Positions 62,447 through 64,000 of a stretch of 64,000 nt of DNA are shown one piece after another. The stretch spans positions 124,001 through 188,000 of the forward strand of contig NZ_VSSB01000001.1 of the NCBI RefSeq assembly GCF_008122505.1, read 5' to 3'. Below the pieces are notes generated by a model, which saw only the letters and a list, made by a program, of their open reading frames with translations, did no database searches and was not told where the DNA came from. Within the stretch, counting starts at the first letter, position 1, and each line of letters opens with the position of its first letter. The position numbers were made by a program, and so were the translations under genes. The DNA is from Agromyces mariniharenae (GTDB taxonomy: Bacteria; Actinomycetota; Actinomycetes; Actinomycetales; Microbacteriaceae).

Positions 62447-62459
62447 GTCCCAGCCACGA

Positions 62460-64000
62460 TCAGGCGCGAGGCTTCTCGCGCAGCTCGATCGTCTCGATCT
62501 CGTCTCCGACCTGGATGTCGTTGTACTTGCCGAGGCCGATACCCGCCTCGAAGTCCGTGCGGACCTCGGTGACGTCGTCCTTGAACCGGCGCAGCGACTC
62601 GATGGCCAGGTTGTCGCCGACCACGACGCCGTCGCGGATGACGCGCGCCTTGGCGTTGCGCGTGATCGTTCCCGACCGCACGATGACACCGGCGATGTTG
62701 CCGAACTTCGAGGAGCGGAACACCTCGCGGATCTCGGCGACACCCGACTGCACCTCTTCGAACTCGGGCTTCAGCATGCCCTTGAGCGAGTTCTCGATGT
62801 CGTCGATCGCGTTGTAGATGACGTTGTAGAAGCGCACGTCGACGCCCTCGCGGGCGGCGCGCTCGCGCGCCTTCACATCGGGGCGGACGTTGAACCCGAT
62901 GACGATCGCGTTGTCGATCGTCGCCAGGTCGATGTCGCTCTCGGTGACGGCACCCACACCGCGGTGGAGGATGCGCAGCTGCACCGAGTCGTCGACCTCG
63001 ATCTTCATGAGCGACTCCTCGAGCGCCTCCACGGCACCCGACACGTCGCCCTTGATGATGAGGTTGAGCGCCTCGACCTTGCCCTCTTCGAGCGCACGGG
63101 TGAAGTCCTCGAGCGAGATGCGCTTGCGAGCCTTGGCCAGCTGGGCGTTGCGCTCGGCGGCCTCGCGCTTCTCGGCGATCTGGCGGGCGGTGCGGTCCTC
63201 CTCGGTGACGAGGAAGGTGTCGCCCGCGCGCGGGACCGTCGAGAGGCCCTGCACCTGCACCGGGCGCGACGGGGTCGCGGCGGCCACGGGGTCGCCGTTC
63301 TCGTCGGCCATCGCACGAACGCGGCCGTAGGCGGTGCCCGCCACGATCGCGTCGCCGACACGGAGCGTGCCCGACTGGATGAGCACGGTCGCCACGGCGC
63401 CGCGGCCCTTGTCGAGCTTCGCCTCGATGGCCACGCCGCGCGCGTCCTTGTCGGGGTTGGCACGCAGGTCGAGCCCGGCGTCGGCGGTGAGGAGGACCGC
63501 GTCGAGCAGCTCCTGGATGCCGATGTTCTCGCGAGCCGACACGTCGACGAACATGACGTCGCCGCCGTACTCCTCGGCCACGAGGCCGAACTCGGTGAGC
63601 TGCTGGCGCACCTTCGCCGGGTTCGCGTCGGGCTTGTCGATCTTGTTCACCGCGACCACGATCGGCACGTTGGCCGACTGCGCGTGGTTCAGTGCCTCGA
63701 TCGTCTGCGGCATGATGCCGTCGTCGGCCGCGACCACGAGGATCGCGATGTCGGTCACCTGCGCACCACGGGCACGCATGGCGGTGAACGCCTCGTGACC
63801 CGGGGTGTCGATGAAGGTGATGGCCCGGTCGACGCCCTCGTGCTCGGTGTGCACCTGGTACGCACCGATGTGCTGGGTGATGCCGCCGGCCTCGCCCGCC
63901 ACCACGTTGGCGTTGCGGATCGCGTCGAGGAGGCGCGTCTTGCCGTGGTCGACGTGGCCCATGACGGTGACGACCGGCGGACGCTGCTCAAGCACCTCGT
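62460..64000 (-). CDS. infB: translation initiation factor IF-2, C-terminal part
   Basis: The gene runs off the window; about 513 codons of the 3' side are present. The G domain starts [20 protein letters not shown] (G1), then [10 protein letters not shown] (G2), DTPGHEAF (G3), NKIDKPDAN (G4). Domain II follows at [19 protein letters not shown], and domains III-IV end in the fMet-tRNA-binding barrel ([22 protein letters not shown]). The long, disordered N-terminal region is outside. IF-2 delivers initiator tRNA. Confidence 0.97.
   Translation of the reverse strand, partial: EVLEQRPPVVTVMGHVDHGKTRLLDAIRNANVVAGEAGGITQHIGAYQVHTEHEGVDRAITFIDTPGHEAFTAMRARGAQVTDIAILVVAADDGIMPQTIEALNHAQSANVPIVVAVNKIDKPDANPAKVRQQLTEFGLVAEEYGGDVMFVDVSARENIGIQELLDAVLLTADAGLDLRANPDKDARGVAIEAKLDKGRGAVATVLIQSGTLRVGDAIVAGTAYGRVRAMADENGDPVAAATPSRPVQVQGLSTVPRAGDTFLVTEEDRTARQIAEKREAAERNAQLAKARKRISLEDFTRALEEGKVEALNLIIKGDVSGAVEALEESLMKIEVDDSVQLRILHRGVGAVTESDIDLATIDNAIVIGFNVRPDVKARERAAREGVDVRFYNVIYNAIDDIENSLKGMLKPEFEEVQSGVAEIREVFRSSKFGNIAGVIVRSGTITRNAKARVIRDGVVVGDNLAIESLRRFKDDVTEVRTDFEAGIGLGKYNDIQVGDEIETIELREKPRA

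Overview
The window is a 64-kb stretch of very GC-rich chromosome. Codon use, the shape of the housekeeping genes (infB, rbfA, truB, ribF, mutY) and the frequent octamer-like GGATGCC/GGCATCC point to an actinobacterium of the Microbacteriaceae, perhaps Agromyces or a close relative. The genus is an inference from style, not from a search. I saw no rRNA, tRNA, CRISPR array, insertion sequence or prophage. No gap between genes exceeds 300 bp; the longest is 41890-42174 (285 bp).

Layout. 1-5412 holds the tail of a CHRD protein, a small membrane protein, a frameshifted DUF222/HNH endonuclease, a CPBP-like membrane protein, a protealysin-type metallopeptidase with its emfourin inhibitor, and a YhhN-type lysoplasmalogenase. 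5414-8395 is an envelope-signalling operon: DUF4397 surface protein, class F sortase, ECF sigma factor and RskA-like anti-sigma. 8600-16406 carries an FKBP isomerase, an aldehyde dehydrogenase with a GAF/winged-helix regulator, a PrsW protease, a GlcD-like FAD oxidase and an Ada-AlkA fusion.

16446-26284 is the most coherent block: a FadR-type regulator, a ribose-type ABC importer, an L-fucose mutarotase and every enzyme of the oxidative (non-phosphorylating) L-fucose route to pyruvate plus lactate. A shared operator, ACATC-N-GATGT, sits at four of its promoters. 26394-28757 has another FAH-family protein and aspartate ammonia-lyase. 28990-35970 is an amine-utilisation cluster: permease, gamma-glutamyl-amine synthetase, amidohydrolase, aldehyde dehydrogenase, SDR and FadR regulator. 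It is governed by two AATGGTC-N9-GACC operators in the divergent promoter region.

36067-48720 holds phosphate transport (pit, with a candidate Pho box), NUDIX, phosphofructokinase, a SNF2 helicase, a leaderless 68-aa acidic protein, a DUF2207 protein, a CsoR-family repressor, homocysteine methyltransferase, a macrodomain protein, a glycerophosphodiesterase and an SDR. 48764-53462 is a deoxyribose-phosphate operon: SorC regulator, DeoC, a full aldehyde dehydrogenase, an ALDH-like protein lacking its catalytic domain, and a 79-aa protein. 53587-64000 ends with an MFS exporter, ribF, two membrane proteins, truB, a ketopantoate-reductase-like protein, a small kinase, mutY, a LysR regulator, rbfA and the 3' part of infB.

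Transcription grammar. At least thirteen genes, on both strands, have a TANNNT hexamer ending exactly seven bases before the start codon. This is the signature of leaderless mRNAs, and I used it to choose several starts.
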